From contig CAVVSK010000014.1 in the NCBI GenBank assembly GCA_963750965.1, forward strand, positions 1-64,000: a stretch of DNA of 64,000 nt, given 5' to 3'. This document shows positions 17,518 through 25,872 of the stretch, piece after piece (the stretch's first letter is position 1; the number at the start of each line of letters is the position of its first letter). The DNA comes from CANKHA01 sp963750965 (GTDB lineage Bacteria; Pseudomonadota; Alphaproteobacteria; Rhizobiales; Xanthobacteraceae). The notes beneath the pieces were generated by a model that saw only the letters and a program-made list of their open reading frames with translations, searched no databases and was not told where the DNA came from. The translations under genes and the position numbers were made by a program.

Positions 17518-18192
17518 CTATTCACCACGCTGGCCCGCGTGCCAGCCCATTTCCCAGAAGTCAATTTCAAGCCGGGTGGCTTCCTTGAAGATCGCGATCA
17601 GCTCGGCCTCGCGGGTGGGCGTGGCGTAGGAATCGGCAAGGCGCTCCAAGTGCGCCCGTGCTTTCGCCGCGACCTCCTGGAAGGGCGCACCGGCATATTC
17701 GGCGATCCAAACGCGATAGGGGTTTGTTTCAGCGTGCGCCTCGGGCCGCGCGGCGAGCCGCGCCGCGATCTCCGCGTAGCCGATCACGCAGGGGGCAAGC
17801 GCCACCTGGAGCGCCAGCAGATCGCCGCGCATTCCCGTGTCGAGCACGTAGCGCGTATAGGCCAGCATCTCGACCGCCGGAGGGGCTTGCTCAAGATCGT
17901 CCGGCGACAGACCCCAGCCCGCACAGAGCTTCACATGCAGGTTCATTTCGACATCGAGGATCGCCGACAGGGCGGACGCGGCTTCGCGCATATCAGCCAG
18001 CTGAAGCGATTTGTAGACGGCGAGCGCGTAGGCGCGGGCAAACTCGATAAGGAACAGGTAATCCTGAACGAGGTAGTGCCGAAAGGCTGCCTCAGGCAAG
18101 GTGCCATCAGCCATCCCAGTGGTGAAGGGATGCTCGGTGTAAGTGCGCCACTCGGCGAACGCCGCTGTCTTCAGGCGCTCAAAGAAGCTCAT
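17518..18192 (-). CDS. TenA/thiaminase-II family protein
   Basis: 224 aa, normal TenA length. Start ATG 18192 gives MSFFERLKTAAFAEW and then EHPFTTGMADGTLPEAAFRH, the family N terminus. The conserved cysteine is in LAPCVIGYAEI and the C-terminal acidic residue in FWEMGW. TenA proteins hydrolyse or salvage pyrimidine from degraded thiamin. No thiamin genes or TPP riboswitch are nearby. The longer open frame to 18423 overlaps the next gene and lacks TenA homology. Probably transcribed with the small gene upstream (77-bp gap). Confidence 0.88.
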   Translation of the reverse strand: MSFFERLKTAAFAEWRTYTEHPFTTGMADGTLPEAAFRHYLVQDYLFLIEFARAYALAVYKSLQLADMREAASALSAILDVEMNLHVKLCAGWGLSPDDLEQAPPAVEMLAYTRYVLDTGMRGDLLALQVALAPCVIGYAEIAARLAARPEAHAETNPYRVWIAEYAGAPFQEVAAKARAHLERLADSYATPTREAELIAIFKEATRLEIDFWEMGWHAGQRGE

Positions 18193-18269
18193 GGTGTCCT
18201 GCCAGACTTGCTCGGTGGCGCGGCTCTCGATTGCCTTCTTTAACAAGCAACGAGCACCAGATGCGGACG

Positions 18270-18608
18270 CTATCTTCCATAGAATGCAAGCACACGCTGC
18301 AGCTCGATCGCATGGAAGGCACGCGCCTCCAAGCCCGTCGGATCGCCAGTAAAGACCCCCAGACCTTGGGCCGCCAAGAAGAACCCGCGAGCGGGAATGC
18401 CGTGCCGCATCTTGCTTACGCACAGTGCAGCCAACATCGGGCGACCGGCAGCGACGTCTTCATGCATGAGAGTCTCAAGTGCCTCAACAACGCGGTGAAC
18501 TGTCTGCGGCGGCTCAAGTCCGAGGCGGTTGGCGAGCTCTTTGTACGTCGTCGGGTTTCCGGTCTGGGCCTGATCTATGAGGGCCTGACGGAGACGTTCC
18601 TTCAACAT
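18270..18608 (-). CDS. Small winged-helix-like protein of unknown function
   Basis: 112 aa. The N-terminal 60 residues (LIDQAQTGNPTTYKELANRL and on) look like a winged helix of the kind in DNA-processing or regulatory proteins. The rest includes HGIPARGFFLAAQGLG. GGAG stands 5 bases before ATG 18608. It lies just upstream of tenA on the same strand. I do not recognise a named family. Confidence 0.65.
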   Translation of the reverse strand: MLKERLRQALIDQAQTGNPTTYKELANRLGLEPPQTVHRVVEALETLMHEDVAAGRPMLAALCVSKMRHGIPARGFFLAAQGLGVFTGDPTGLEARAFHAIELQRVLAFYGR

Positions 18609-18955
18609 GCTACTCCAATCAAGCTCCTCGCTCAGGAGCTTTCCTCACCGCGATCTCGGCGGTCGCCGTCACGCGGAGCTTCACACTCTCTAGCGAAATT
18701 TCATTTACCGAAAAGACCGTGTTTGCAGTGTCGCCTTTCGGGTCAATCGTGTCGATTTTGGCCCCTTTGAAGGATGTCTGGTCTACCCCCCACGAGCGGC
18801 GGAAAAGCTATCGTTTCTCCACTTCGCTTTCGGGCCAACAGCCGACATCGGGACCAATGTAGGTGGTGATCGACCGCACATCCAAATCTCTAGGGCATCC
18901 TGCGGCATCATTCGATCACCTACTCGCACGAGGCGCGGCACATCAGTAGACGTCG
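18609..18955. other. 347-bp gap, no gene seen
   Basis: Short frames only on both strands. Base composition is lower in GC than the core genes. It presumably contains the promoter for the 18608 gene and the downstream end of the HD-domain gene. Confidence 0.4.
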
Positions 18956-19801
18956 CTACGGCTGTGGCCCCGAAAGGTGCAGCTCACGCTCGGCACGAAA
19001 TACATTGCTGTAGAGGCCTGCAATCCACTGACGCCCGCTCGAGGTAATATTGAGGTAACGGATAGCGACCTGGATGTGCGGAGAGATGCTGTTCCAGTAA
19101 AATTGGGGATATTTGTCGACGAGGTCCGCTGGCAATTCATACCCGAGCTGCTTGTTCAATCCAATCTCTTCAAATTCGTAGTAAAGCGTATTGGCTTTTC
19201 TCAAGTAGTGAGGATCGCCAAGCTGACCGATAAGATCTGCGGCCCGCAAGAGTGACCCGTCCTCGTCAATCTCCTTCTCATCGGGGGTCAATGAGTATGG
19301 GAACCGCGTGAATCCGATCGCACGTGCGATCCGTGCGCCATCGAGTTCCTCGATTGCCGCAACACGATCCAGCACGAACAGCTGCGACCGCTCAACGTGG
19401 TATGGCGCAAGCGCGGCATCGGAGGATCCGCGTGGCAATGAAACCTTCCGGCCAGTCCCATCAACAACGTAGCCAACATCATCGTCCCCTTTGACGATGC
19501 CACGGACGTACCCAATATCATGCGTCAGGCAGGCGACGATGAAGTTCGAATAGTCCGCCGGTGTCGACGGCTTCAGCAGCGCGCGACCTTTGAAGATTTC
19601 GTGGCCGGCCAGAGTGACGAGCATTGTATGCTCGACGTTGTGGTAGAGGGCATCGCTACTCCCGATGCATTCAAGCGCCAACCGGGCGGCAAATGGGATG
19701 AGTTCGGCTAAGCGCACATGCGAAGACCCAAACCGATCCTTTATATCGGAAGCGAGGAACGAACCCAGGGCTTCTGCCGCAAGCGCGGGTAGCGTAATCA
19801 T
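18956..19801 (-). CDS. HD-domain metal-dependent phosphohydrolase-like protein
   Basis: 281 aa, cytosolic. HD-type metal ligands are visible in LYHNVEHTML (His) and CLTHDIGYV (His-Asp) in the first 120 residues, with a later aspartate in LLRAADLIGQLGD. Such domains hydrolyse phosphate esters, often nucleotides or cyclic nucleotides. No sensor or synthetase domain is fused. Start ATG 19801 is chosen; the open frame extends to 19828. It sits alone inside the 6-kb segment bounded by direct repeats, with lower GC than the core. Confidence 0.75.
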   Translation of the reverse strand: MITLPALAAEALGSFLASDIKDRFGSSHVRLAELIPFAARLALECIGSSDALYHNVEHTMLVTLAGHEIFKGRALLKPSTPADYSNFIVACLTHDIGYVRGIVKGDDDVGYVVDGTGRKVSLPRGSSDAALAPYHVERSQLFVLDRVAAIEELDGARIARAIGFTRFPYSLTPDEKEIDEDGSLLRAADLIGQLGDPHYLRKANTLYYEFEEIGLNKQLGYELPADLVDKYPQFYWNSISPHIQVAIRYLNITSSGRQWIAGLYSNVFRAERELHLSGPQP

Positions 19802-19927
19802 GCATCGCGACCTGATGTTGCTCCACAATAATCATGCATCAGTGGTCGCAGGTCAAATTTTCGGGAACCCAGCTGCCGAAATGGGATTTTCGAATTGCGC
19901 GTGTCCGCCGTTGAGATCATGTGGAGC

Positions 19928-20036
19928 GACGGGGAGAATGTCCGAATTGGGTCAAAAGGCGAAATTCCGGGCTGACCAGCGCACGTTTGCTTTAGCCCCA
20001 AAAGCGGACATCCCTCGTTTTATGAGTACACGCCCC
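19928..20036 (+). repeat. Dispersed intergenic repeat, copy C
   Basis: Ends AAAAGCGGACATCC and TTTATGAGTACACGCCC at 20018-20034. The 17-base tail is an exact reverse complement of 15383-15399 in copy B, so copies B and C face each other within the 6-kb insert. Confidence 0.6.
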
Positions 20037-20090
20037 AGGTGCGCTGCCGGTGCCGAGTGAGGAAACTTGGTGAAGCTCGGAAAATCGGCA

Positions 20091-20959
20091 CTAATCGGAT
20101 TCGTTGCCTTCTTCGTATGTGGCCAATCGCTCACCGCGCATGCCCGCTGGACCGCCGACCATCATGCGATATTTCGTGTAATGGCGCTTTCCAAAGGTAT
20201 CAACGTAACGAATTTCTCCAAAGACATAGATGACTCCGGTGCCCTCGGCCAACGCAGTCAGTTCTTCGCTAGTAAGTGGTCTTCCCAACTCGGCAGCGGT
20301 GGAGGTGATCGCGATCCGATGGGAACCGGGTCCGATGTCCCCGTTACTGTTAGCAGCCCAAAAGCGTCTTCTTTCTATTGCAAGCTTTTCGCCCTTGGAT
20401 GGATAAGTGCGAAATGCAATGTCAGTGAAATTGATCACCTTATAACCTGGCGTTTGGCCGAAGTTTTTTATGGTGACATGCGCCTCTGGCGCTTTACTGA
20501 CATCCATCAAATTCACCATGGCTGCATGATCTACGAGGACATAAGCCCGCAGCTGCGCGCGGGTGGTCTTAGTCTGCATCCTGAGGGTTTTGTGGGTGTA
20601 AACGATGGTGACTATCAGGCCTATTATGCCCAAGACCGACAACAGCGTTTGCAACAAAACAAAATCGGCCTGGTCCTCTGCGGCCTTCGCCATGCGCCAT
20701 TGCTGGCACAGATCGCTATTTGGTCCTTCCTCGGGTTTGTAGCATGGGAGCTATAATCTTTGGGGCTGATAGGTCGGGTGATTGCTTCATAAAGCCGATC
20801 GAGCGCGCGTATGCGCGCATCCTGTGTGTCGCTGGCTTCGGAATGTTGGGGAGGCTGGTTTGGCTGACCTACGCTGTAATCATTGCTCCCAATGATTATG
20901 GCTGCCGCTATCAGGCATCCTCTAACCGCAGAGTTGTACAGCCGGTTGCCGACAGACAT
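20091..20959 (-). pseudogene. Frameshifted membrane-anchored protein of a lineage-specific family
   Basis: The 3' part (20091-20693 and upstream) encodes a transmembrane helix (LLSVLGIIGLIVTIVY) and a soluble domain containing VYVFGEIRYVDTFGK-like residues. The 5' part in another frame, from 20959, starts MSVGNRLYNSAVRGC and carries a signal-like helix. The frames meet around 20711-20745: reading ACAAACCC with one more C joins HATNP to EEGPNSDLCQQW in a continuous protein, so one base appears deleted. A similar domain occurs in the plus-strand fragment at 20969-21319. Function unknown. Alternatively the intact 3' frame could start at ATG 20693. Confidence 0.6.
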
Positions 20960-20968
20960 TGGGTAAAG

Positions 20969-21319
20969 AAAGCCGCCGTGAATCCCGCACGGCTGATCTT
21001 ATTGCAACGTGCCGCAGAGGCGGCAAGGGGATTCACCTATCCTAAGGTTGATACCAACCAGGGCCCTACCGCGAAGCTGGAACATAGCCGTGTTACGCTC
21101 TTCCCCGGCCAATCCTATAACACGCGCGTTATCATCCGAGATTTGACGCCATTCCTGGACGTTGCCGCCCAGCGAAAGAACCTGTGGGTGTATGGAGAGA
21201 TTTCGTACACTGACAGTTTCGGTAGACCGCGAAAGACAGCGTTCTGCTACGCCTATTCGCCGTGGCTCCCATCTGGCGACCGCTTTGTCGCCCATTCCGA
21301 GCACAATGAGGCAAATTAG
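20969..21319 (+). pseudogene. 5'-truncated paralogue of the 20091-20959 family
   Basis: The plus-strand frame ending at 21319 has LWVYGEISYTDSFGRPRKTA, matching VIYVFGEIRYVDTFGKRHYT of the minus-strand gene, with a similar acidic C-terminal tail (EHNEAN versus EEGNESD). The membrane helix and N terminus are missing: before about 20969 the frame is only the antisense of the neighbouring gene. A remnant of a second family member in opposite orientation. Confidence 0.55.
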
Positions 21320-21354
21320 AAGAGCGCCGCAGCAGCGCCACCTAGAGCGGGCTG

Positions 21355-21370
21355 AAACTGAGACACTACC
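21355..21370 (-). repeat. 16-bp repeat next to the right 31-bp repeat
   Basis: AAACTGAGACACTACC, the reverse complement of 6751-6766. It ends exactly where the right 31-bp direct repeat begins, so it could be the terminus of the inserted element. Confidence 0.5.
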
Positions 21371-21401
21371 CGCAAGTCGCACGCAAGTTTGAAGGGGAAA
21401 T
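21371..21401. repeat. 31-bp direct repeat, right copy
   Basis: Identical over 31 bases and in the same orientation as 15321-15351. It lies about 110 bp upstream of the di-haem protein gene. Confidence 0.85.
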
Positions 21402-21509
21402 CAGTCGACGCCCGAGCGTGAACCGCCTTCAGTGCAAACAGCCGCACAGCGGCTCTTTGACGGACCAATTTCCCGGGCTATACTTGCGGAAATTCCTTTA
21501 TTTTCTGAG

Positions 21510-22634
21510 ATGCTTGGGCGGGTCATCAATCTTACGGAGAGTCTGGCGCCACCGCTTCGTCTGCTGATCGCAGCCGGATCGGCGTTGCTTGCCGCGCTTG
21601 CGTTTTTGACGCCGGCGGCGGTGATCGCACAGGTTGCTGCGACCGGCGCGCCGCAAAATTTGCAAGACACCGGGCTCTACGCCGACTTCAAAACCCTCGC
21701 GGTCGACCCAAAACACCTCGCCTTCACGCCGCAATATCCGCTTTGGAGCGACGGGGCCGCCAAGCGCCGATGGTTGTCGCTCCCCGACGGCGGCGTGATC
21801 GACGGCTCCGACCCCGACGCCTGGGTCTTCCCCATCGGCACGCGCTTTTGGAAGGAATTTGCTTTCGGCGCTCAGCGGGTGGAAACGCGCTATCTGGAAC
21901 GGCAGGCCGACGGCCAGTGGCTTTACGCTGCCTACGCCTGGAGCCCCGATGGCCGGGAGGCGGTGCTGGTCTCGCAAAAAGGCAGGCGCAACGCCTATCA
22001 ACTGGTGGCGGAGCGGTCGCACATGATCCCGGGGGTCAATGATTGCAAGGCCTGTCACGAGGGAGGCCGAAGCGAGATTCTCGGATTCAGCACGCTGCAG
22101 TTATCGCGCGATCGCGATCCCGACGCGCTGCATGCCGAGCCGAGATCCTTTCCCGATGTCGACGTCAATTACCTGATCGAGAAGGGGCTGCTGGTCGGAT
22201 TCCCGCAGACGCTGGCGAAGGCAGCGCCTCGCATTGATGCGGCGTCGGCGACCGAGCGCGCGGCGCTCGGCTATATGCATGGCAATTGCGGGCACTGCCA
22301 CAACGACCAGGGACCGCTGAAGAACCTCGGCCTCTTCCTGCGGCATATTTCGGCGGATCGCACGCAACCCGCCGTCACCACCACGATTGGACAGCCGATT
22401 AAGAAGCCGGCCCCCGGGCAATCCCCTGACACTGCGTTGCGAGTCGAAGCGCGCCATCCGGAGGGCAGCGCGCTGCTGGAGCGCATGGCCTCCCGCTACC
22501 CTGCCTTGCAGATGCCGCCGCTCGGAACCGAACTGGTCGACGAGAATGCCATTGCCCTGATCCATCGCTGGATTGCTGAATTGGAGGCAACGCGCCTCGA
22601 ACCCACATCGCAAGGAAAGGAAAATCACCCATGA
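21510..22634 (+). CDS. Di-haem c-type cytochrome-like protein
   Basis: 374 aa exported protein with a signal peptide of about 40 residues. Two haem motifs are visible, CKACH near residue 180 and CGHCH near residue 263. The N-terminal half has QYPLWSDGAAKRRWLSLPDG, typical of a family of periplasmic cytochrome-domain proteins annotated as SO2930-like. An alternative GTG start is at 21432. The stop overlaps the next start as ATGA, so the two are translationally coupled. Divergent counterpart of the cytochrome operon ending at 15253 once the insert is removed. Confidence 0.85.
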   Translation: MLGRVINLTESLAPPLRLLIAAGSALLAALAFLTPAAVIAQVAATGAPQNLQDTGLYADFKTLAVDPKHLAFTPQYPLWSDGAAKRRWLSLPDGGVIDGSDPDAWVFPIGTRFWKEFAFGAQRVETRYLERQADGQWLYAAYAWSPDGREAVLVSQKGRRNAYQLVAERSHMIPGVNDCKACHEGGRSEILGFSTLQLSRDRDPDALHAEPRSFPDVDVNYLIEKGLLVGFPQTLAKAAPRIDAASATERAALGYMHGNCGHCHNDQGPLKNLGLFLRHISADRTQPAVTTTIGQPIKKPAPGQSPDTALRVEARHPEGSALLERMASRYPALQMPPLGTELVDENAIALIHRWIAELEATRLEPTSQGKENHP

Positions 22635-23176
22635 ATGTTAGTGTCCTCGCTGTGATGGCGGCCGGCTTGCTTGTTCCCACCACTGTCATGGCCCAAGGCG
22701 GCGCCACCAGTTCGCAAGTCAAGCGCGGCGAATATCTCGTCTCTATCGCGGCCTGCCACGATTGCCACACGCCACTGACGCCAGGACCCGATGGCCCGGC
22801 GCCGGATATGAAGCTGGCGCTGTCGGGCCACCCTGAAGCGATGAAGATAACGGCTCCTGCGGCAACCTCCGCGCCTTGGATGGGCGCCTTCACGCCAACG
22901 CTGACGGCTTGGTCAGGCCCATGGGGGGTGAGCTTTGCTGCCAACCTCACGCCGGATCCGGAAACCGGCGTGCTGCGGGATTTCAGCGAGCAGCAATTCG
23001 TCCAGACCATGCGCACCGGCCGGCATCTCGGCCAGGGGCGGCAGATCCTGCCGCCGATGCCTTGGCAAGTTTACGGGAACATGACCGACGAAGATCTGAA
23101 GGCGGTCTACGCCTATCTTCGGCAAATCCCGCCGATCAAGAACAAGGTGCCGGATCCGATCCCGCCGGCGAAGTAA
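22631..23176 (+). CDS. Mono-haem c-type cytochrome
   Basis: 181 aa. Signal peptide to about residue 21 (VMAQ) and one haem motif, C42-H-D-C-H46. Methionine candidates are in LPPMPWQVY. The form resembles the cytochrome subunit that accompanies periplasmic dehydrogenases (ADH- or GDH-type). The start overlaps the upstream stop (ATGA). Probably accepts electrons from the upstream di-haem protein or from an unlinked dehydrogenase. Confidence 0.88.
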   Translation: MNVSVLAVMAAGLLVPTTVMAQGGATSSQVKRGEYLVSIAACHDCHTPLTPGPDGPAPDMKLALSGHPEAMKITAPAATSAPWMGAFTPTLTAWSGPWGVSFAANLTPDPETGVLRDFSEQQFVQTMRTGRHLGQGRQILPPMPWQVYGNMTDEDLKAVYAYLRQIPPIKNKVPDPIPPAK

Positions 23177-23736
23177 TTGCGCGCGCCGCCGCTGCGCTTC
23201 CGTCCCCTGAAGCATCTGCTTGGCATTGAACACTGGAGAGCAAACTACTCCGTGCAACATCGCCCGAGTTGCAGCCAGCAATTGCTTGAGTCGGCAACGA
23301 AAGCACGAGCATACAGCGGCGAAGATGGCGCAAACACGCCAGTCGCGCAGTGCGCGGCGAGCCAAAGGTCGAACGGATATACAGCATCGCAGCCCCCAGT
23401 TGCGGCCCCTGCGGCGCGGGGGCACCGGCTCGCAGTATATTTGGCCGCTTAACCAAGGCGATGACAAAATCGTCGGTGCTGCAAGACCGTTTTCCGGTAG
23501 CGGCAGAGTGACAACGATTCCGCGCATGCGCTGAACCGTCATGAGACTGACCGCTAAGTCAATTTTCCAAATGCTGCCTTGGCAAACAACCACGCGTCAA
23601 AAGGATCGCGCAGGGATAGCCAAAAGCACCGCATAGCCCGCCTGTAGCTTTTGAGTAAAGCGGCGATCTGCTATCGTCCTGCTGTCCCAGAGTTCATCTG
23701 GATCGCCAATAATTAAAATAATGGGAGGAACAGAAT
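23177..23736. other. 560-bp gap, no gene seen
   Basis: Only short overlapping frames without recognisable products. No tRNA, repeat pair or convincing hairpin was noticed. The last 30 bp hold the GGGAGG ribosome-binding site of the next gene. Confidence 0.4.
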
Positions 23737-24321
23737 ATGACCAAAGAATTGTTCCGTGTTGTTGTGGTCGCCGTCACCGCCGCGCTCGCACCAAGCATGG
23801 CGCTGGCTCAAGACCACGTAAAGCCGGTGACGGCCTACGTGCAGAAGAACGTGACGCCCTGGTTGTCCGATGCAACGGTCATCAAGGCCATCGAGGCCTC
23901 GAACCAGAAACATCAAGCACTGACGCAAGCGGACATCGACAAGCTGGACGGCGAATGGATCAAGGCACGGAAAGAAAAGACAGCCCATGCGCCGATGGAT
24001 GCCCTGATGAAAAACGAACTCGCTGCGTTCCTGAAAACCAAAAAGCAAGGCTCGGGCGGTACCATCGCGGAACTTTTCGTGATGGACAACAAAGGCCTCA
24101 ACGTCGCTCAAACGGACCCCACTTCTGACTTCTGGCAGGGCGACGAAGCGAAGTGGCAGAAAAGTTTCGCGGCGGGTCCTGACGCCATTTTCGTTGACAA
24201 GGTCGAGGACGATGACGGCATGAAGGTTTCGCAAACCAGCCTCGCGATCGTCGATCCAACGACAAAGAAGCCGATCGGGGCGATCACAGTCGTGGTCGAC
24301 ATGGGCAAGCTGCCCAAGTAG
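23737..24321 (+). CDS. Secreted PDC/Cache-like sensor-domain protein
   Basis: 194 aa. Signal peptide (1-24, ALAQ) and one alpha/beta domain. The central stretch FVMDNKGLNVAQTDPTSDFW followed by QGDEAKWQKSF resembles the ligand pocket of PDC/Cache domains of chemoreceptors and kinases. No membrane or signalling domain follows, so the protein is a free periplasmic domain that might bind a ligand or partner. A strong GGGAGG ribosome-binding site precedes the start and a hairpin terminator follows; the gene is monocistronic. Confidence 0.8.
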   Translation: MTKELFRVVVVAVTAALAPSMALAQDHVKPVTAYVQKNVTPWLSDATVIKAIEASNQKHQALTQADIDKLDGEWIKARKEKTAHAPMDALMKNELAAFLKTKKQGSGGTIAELFVMDNKGLNVAQTDPTSDFWQGDEAKWQKSFAAGPDAIFVDKVEDDDGMKVSQTSLAIVDPTTKKPIGAITVVVDMGKLPK

Positions 24322-24344
24322 CTCTGGGCCCATTTGCCGATTGT

Positions 24345-24373
24345 TAAAAGGGCGACCGTTGCCGCCCTTTTTC
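24345..24373 (+). terminator. Rho-independent terminator
   Basis: AAAAGGGCG, loop ACCGTTGC, then CGCCCTTTTT at 24363-24372, 24 bp after the Cache-like gene stop. Confidence 0.85.
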
Positions 24374-24442
24374 TGCCTTGTGCTCTTGGAGAGACACGTT
24401 CGGCGCCGCGCGTTTCTAGAGCAGAAACACACCGCTATCCGT

Positions 24443-24508
24443 CGCGCCAACTCTATATCTGACGTGCATTGACACGACGGCCATCTCCGTCCCGCAGTTG
24501 CTGCTTTG
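24443..24508 (-). pseudogene. Fragment of a second copy of the 25162-25704 gene
   Basis: These 66 bases match 25258-25323, inside the minus-strand secreted-protein gene, at 59 of 66 positions without gaps. Only about 22 codons remain. This is a relic of a duplicated gene about 800 bp away. Confidence 0.65.
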
Positions 24509-24629
24509 ACTCCAGCAACGCTCCCCGTCGCGCACGAACTTCATTTTGCCGCCGGCCTTTTGTCGGTCGTTGGTTTGGTGCTCCTGATCAGGCAGCGGAC
24601 CAGACTGCTCTCGTTCACTGAAAGTGCGC

Positions 24630-24654
24630 GGAACGTCAACTCAACTCAAACGTT
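24630..24654 (+). promoter_or_regulatory. EcfG-type general-stress promoter motif
   Basis: GGAAC (24630-24634), 16 bases, then CGTT (24651-24654), an exact match to the EcfG consensus of alphaproteobacteria. It ends 23 bases before ATG 24678 of the DUF1236 gene, a sensible distance. Confidence 0.65.
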
Positions 24655-24677
24655 ATTTAGGTGGAGAGAGCAACAAA

Positions 24678-25058
24678 ATGAGGAGTTATATGAAACACTA
24701 TTCAGCCATCTTCGCGGTGCTTGCGGTAAGCCTAACGTCGCCGGCCCTTGCACAATCCGACAATCCAGCCGGTGCGCCCCTGTCGGGAAGCGCTACAGCG
24801 AGCGCGACAGCAGAGGAGAAGGGCCTTATCAGCATGGAGCTGCGGCCCCGCTTTAGAACTTACGTGGTGCAGCAGGCGCCAGCTTCCTTCGCCTATAGCT
24901 CGCCTGTTGCCGTTGGGACCGTGCTGCCGGAAAGCGGCGTCACCTATTATGACGTCCCTGCCGACTACGGCGTTACGCAATACCGCTACACCGTGGTAAA
25001 CAACAGCCCTGTGCTGGTGGAGCCGCGGACACGCCGTGTGGTCCAAGTCATTCAATAA
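24678..25058 (+). CDS. DUF1236 domain periplasmic protein
   Basis: 126 aa. A signal peptide (LTSPALAQ) precedes a DUF1236 domain with TYYDVPADYGVTQYRYTVVN and a C-terminal RTRRVVQVIQ. Function unknown; DUF1236 proteins are small exported proteins common in Hyphomicrobiales. Starts at 24678 or 24690 are both possible: GGAGAG precedes the first, GAGGAG the second. An exact EcfG-type promoter motif lies just upstream and a 13-bp terminator follows, so it is probably a single-gene stress-response unit. Confidence 0.85.
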   Translation: MRSYMKHYSAIFAVLAVSLTSPALAQSDNPAGAPLSGSATASATAEEKGLISMELRPRFRTYVVQQAPASFAYSSPVAVGTVLPESGVTYYDVPADYGVTQYRYTVVNNSPVLVEPRTRRVVQVIQ

Positions 25059-25078
25059 CGGCCCGCACCACAAATAAA

Positions 25079-25121
25079 GAAAGGAGCCCTGGGAAGTCCT
25101 GAAGTCCTCAGGGCTCCTTTC
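25079..25121 (+). terminator. Strong hairpin terminator
   Basis: A 13-bp perfect stem, GAAAGGAGCCCTG / CAGGGCTCCTTTC, with a 17-base loop, 20 bp after the DUF1236 stop. Confidence 0.85.
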
Positions 25122-25161
25122 TTGCATGTCCGGCAGCCACTGCGGCTTGGCGCGCCTTTGC

Positions 25162-25704
25162 TTATTCTAATTTTTCTAATTTGCCCCAAATTTTAGGCGG
25201 GAGAACACTGCCGAAGGGCAAATCATGCAGGCAGCCGCGAAACACGCCTGGACCCTCCGCGCCAACTCTGTATCTGACGTTCATTGTAACGACGGCGACC
25301 TCCGTCCCGCAGATGCTGCTTTGGTTATCAGCCGGCCAGGTGATGGTTCCGCCGGTCACCCTGCCAAACACCACTTTCCCGTCGTCGAACAGCAAGTCGA
25401 ATTTGCCACCCAACAGGACGACCCGACCGCCAAATCTTGGTTTGCCCCGATAGTCGATCGTCGCCGTCCACATCCCCTGGCCATTGCCGGGGAACGCGCG
25501 CCAGCCGTTGGGCACCTGCCCGCCGCTGCCTGTCCAGCCGGCGAATTGGACGTCACAGGTGGCGGCCTGACCATCGATCGTGCAGGACGTGCCGATGAAA
25601 TATTCGTAGCCGGAAACTCTGACGGGGAGCAGATCAGCGGCTGCCGCCACGATGCCGAGGCCGAGCACGGCCGCCGTGGTAACGACGTATTGTCCGATTT
25701 TCAT
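25162..25704 (-). CDS. Secreted protein of unknown function
   Basis: 180 aa. A signal peptide (residues 1-23) and a beta-rich body with several cysteines (CTID, ATCDV, SICG, GCLH) that may form disulfides. No known family recognised. Part of its 3' coding region is duplicated as a relic at 24443-24508. The C terminus is Lys/Leu-rich (KIWGKLEKLE) and AT-rich in codons. Confidence 0.72.
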   Translation of the reverse strand: MKIGQYVVTTAAVLGLGIVAAAADLLPVRVSGYEYFIGTSCTIDGQAATCDVQFAGWTGSGGQVPNGWRAFPGNGQGMWTATIDYRGKPRFGGRVVLLGGKFDLLFDDGKVVFGRVTGGTITWPADNQSSICGTEVAVVTMNVRYRVGAEGPGVFRGCLHDLPFGSVLPPKIWGKLEKLE

Positions 25705-25872
25705 GGTGGTCGCCTCCGTCGAAACGAACCCCCCAGAAGAATCTTGATGATGTCACAATCTTCATCGCTTGCAAGCGAGCAATTGTCCGCCAGCGAATCT
25801 TCTTGAGCGGGGAACCTTGGGAAGGATTTGCGGATTACTTCCTTAAGTCAGGTTCAAAAGGAGGCAGGTTCA

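Noticed and set aside
18193..18269. TPP riboswitch upstream of the TenA gene
   Set aside because: The 77-bp gap lacks the conserved TPP riboswitch core and is too short.
15352..21370. Integrase or transposase within the 6-kb insert
   Set aside because: Looked for on both strands; no frame there shows recombinase motifs.
25811..25836. EcfG-type promoter for the CsbD gene
   Set aside because: GGAAC is present but no CGTT-like -10 follows at 16 or 17 bases, so it was not listed as a promoter.
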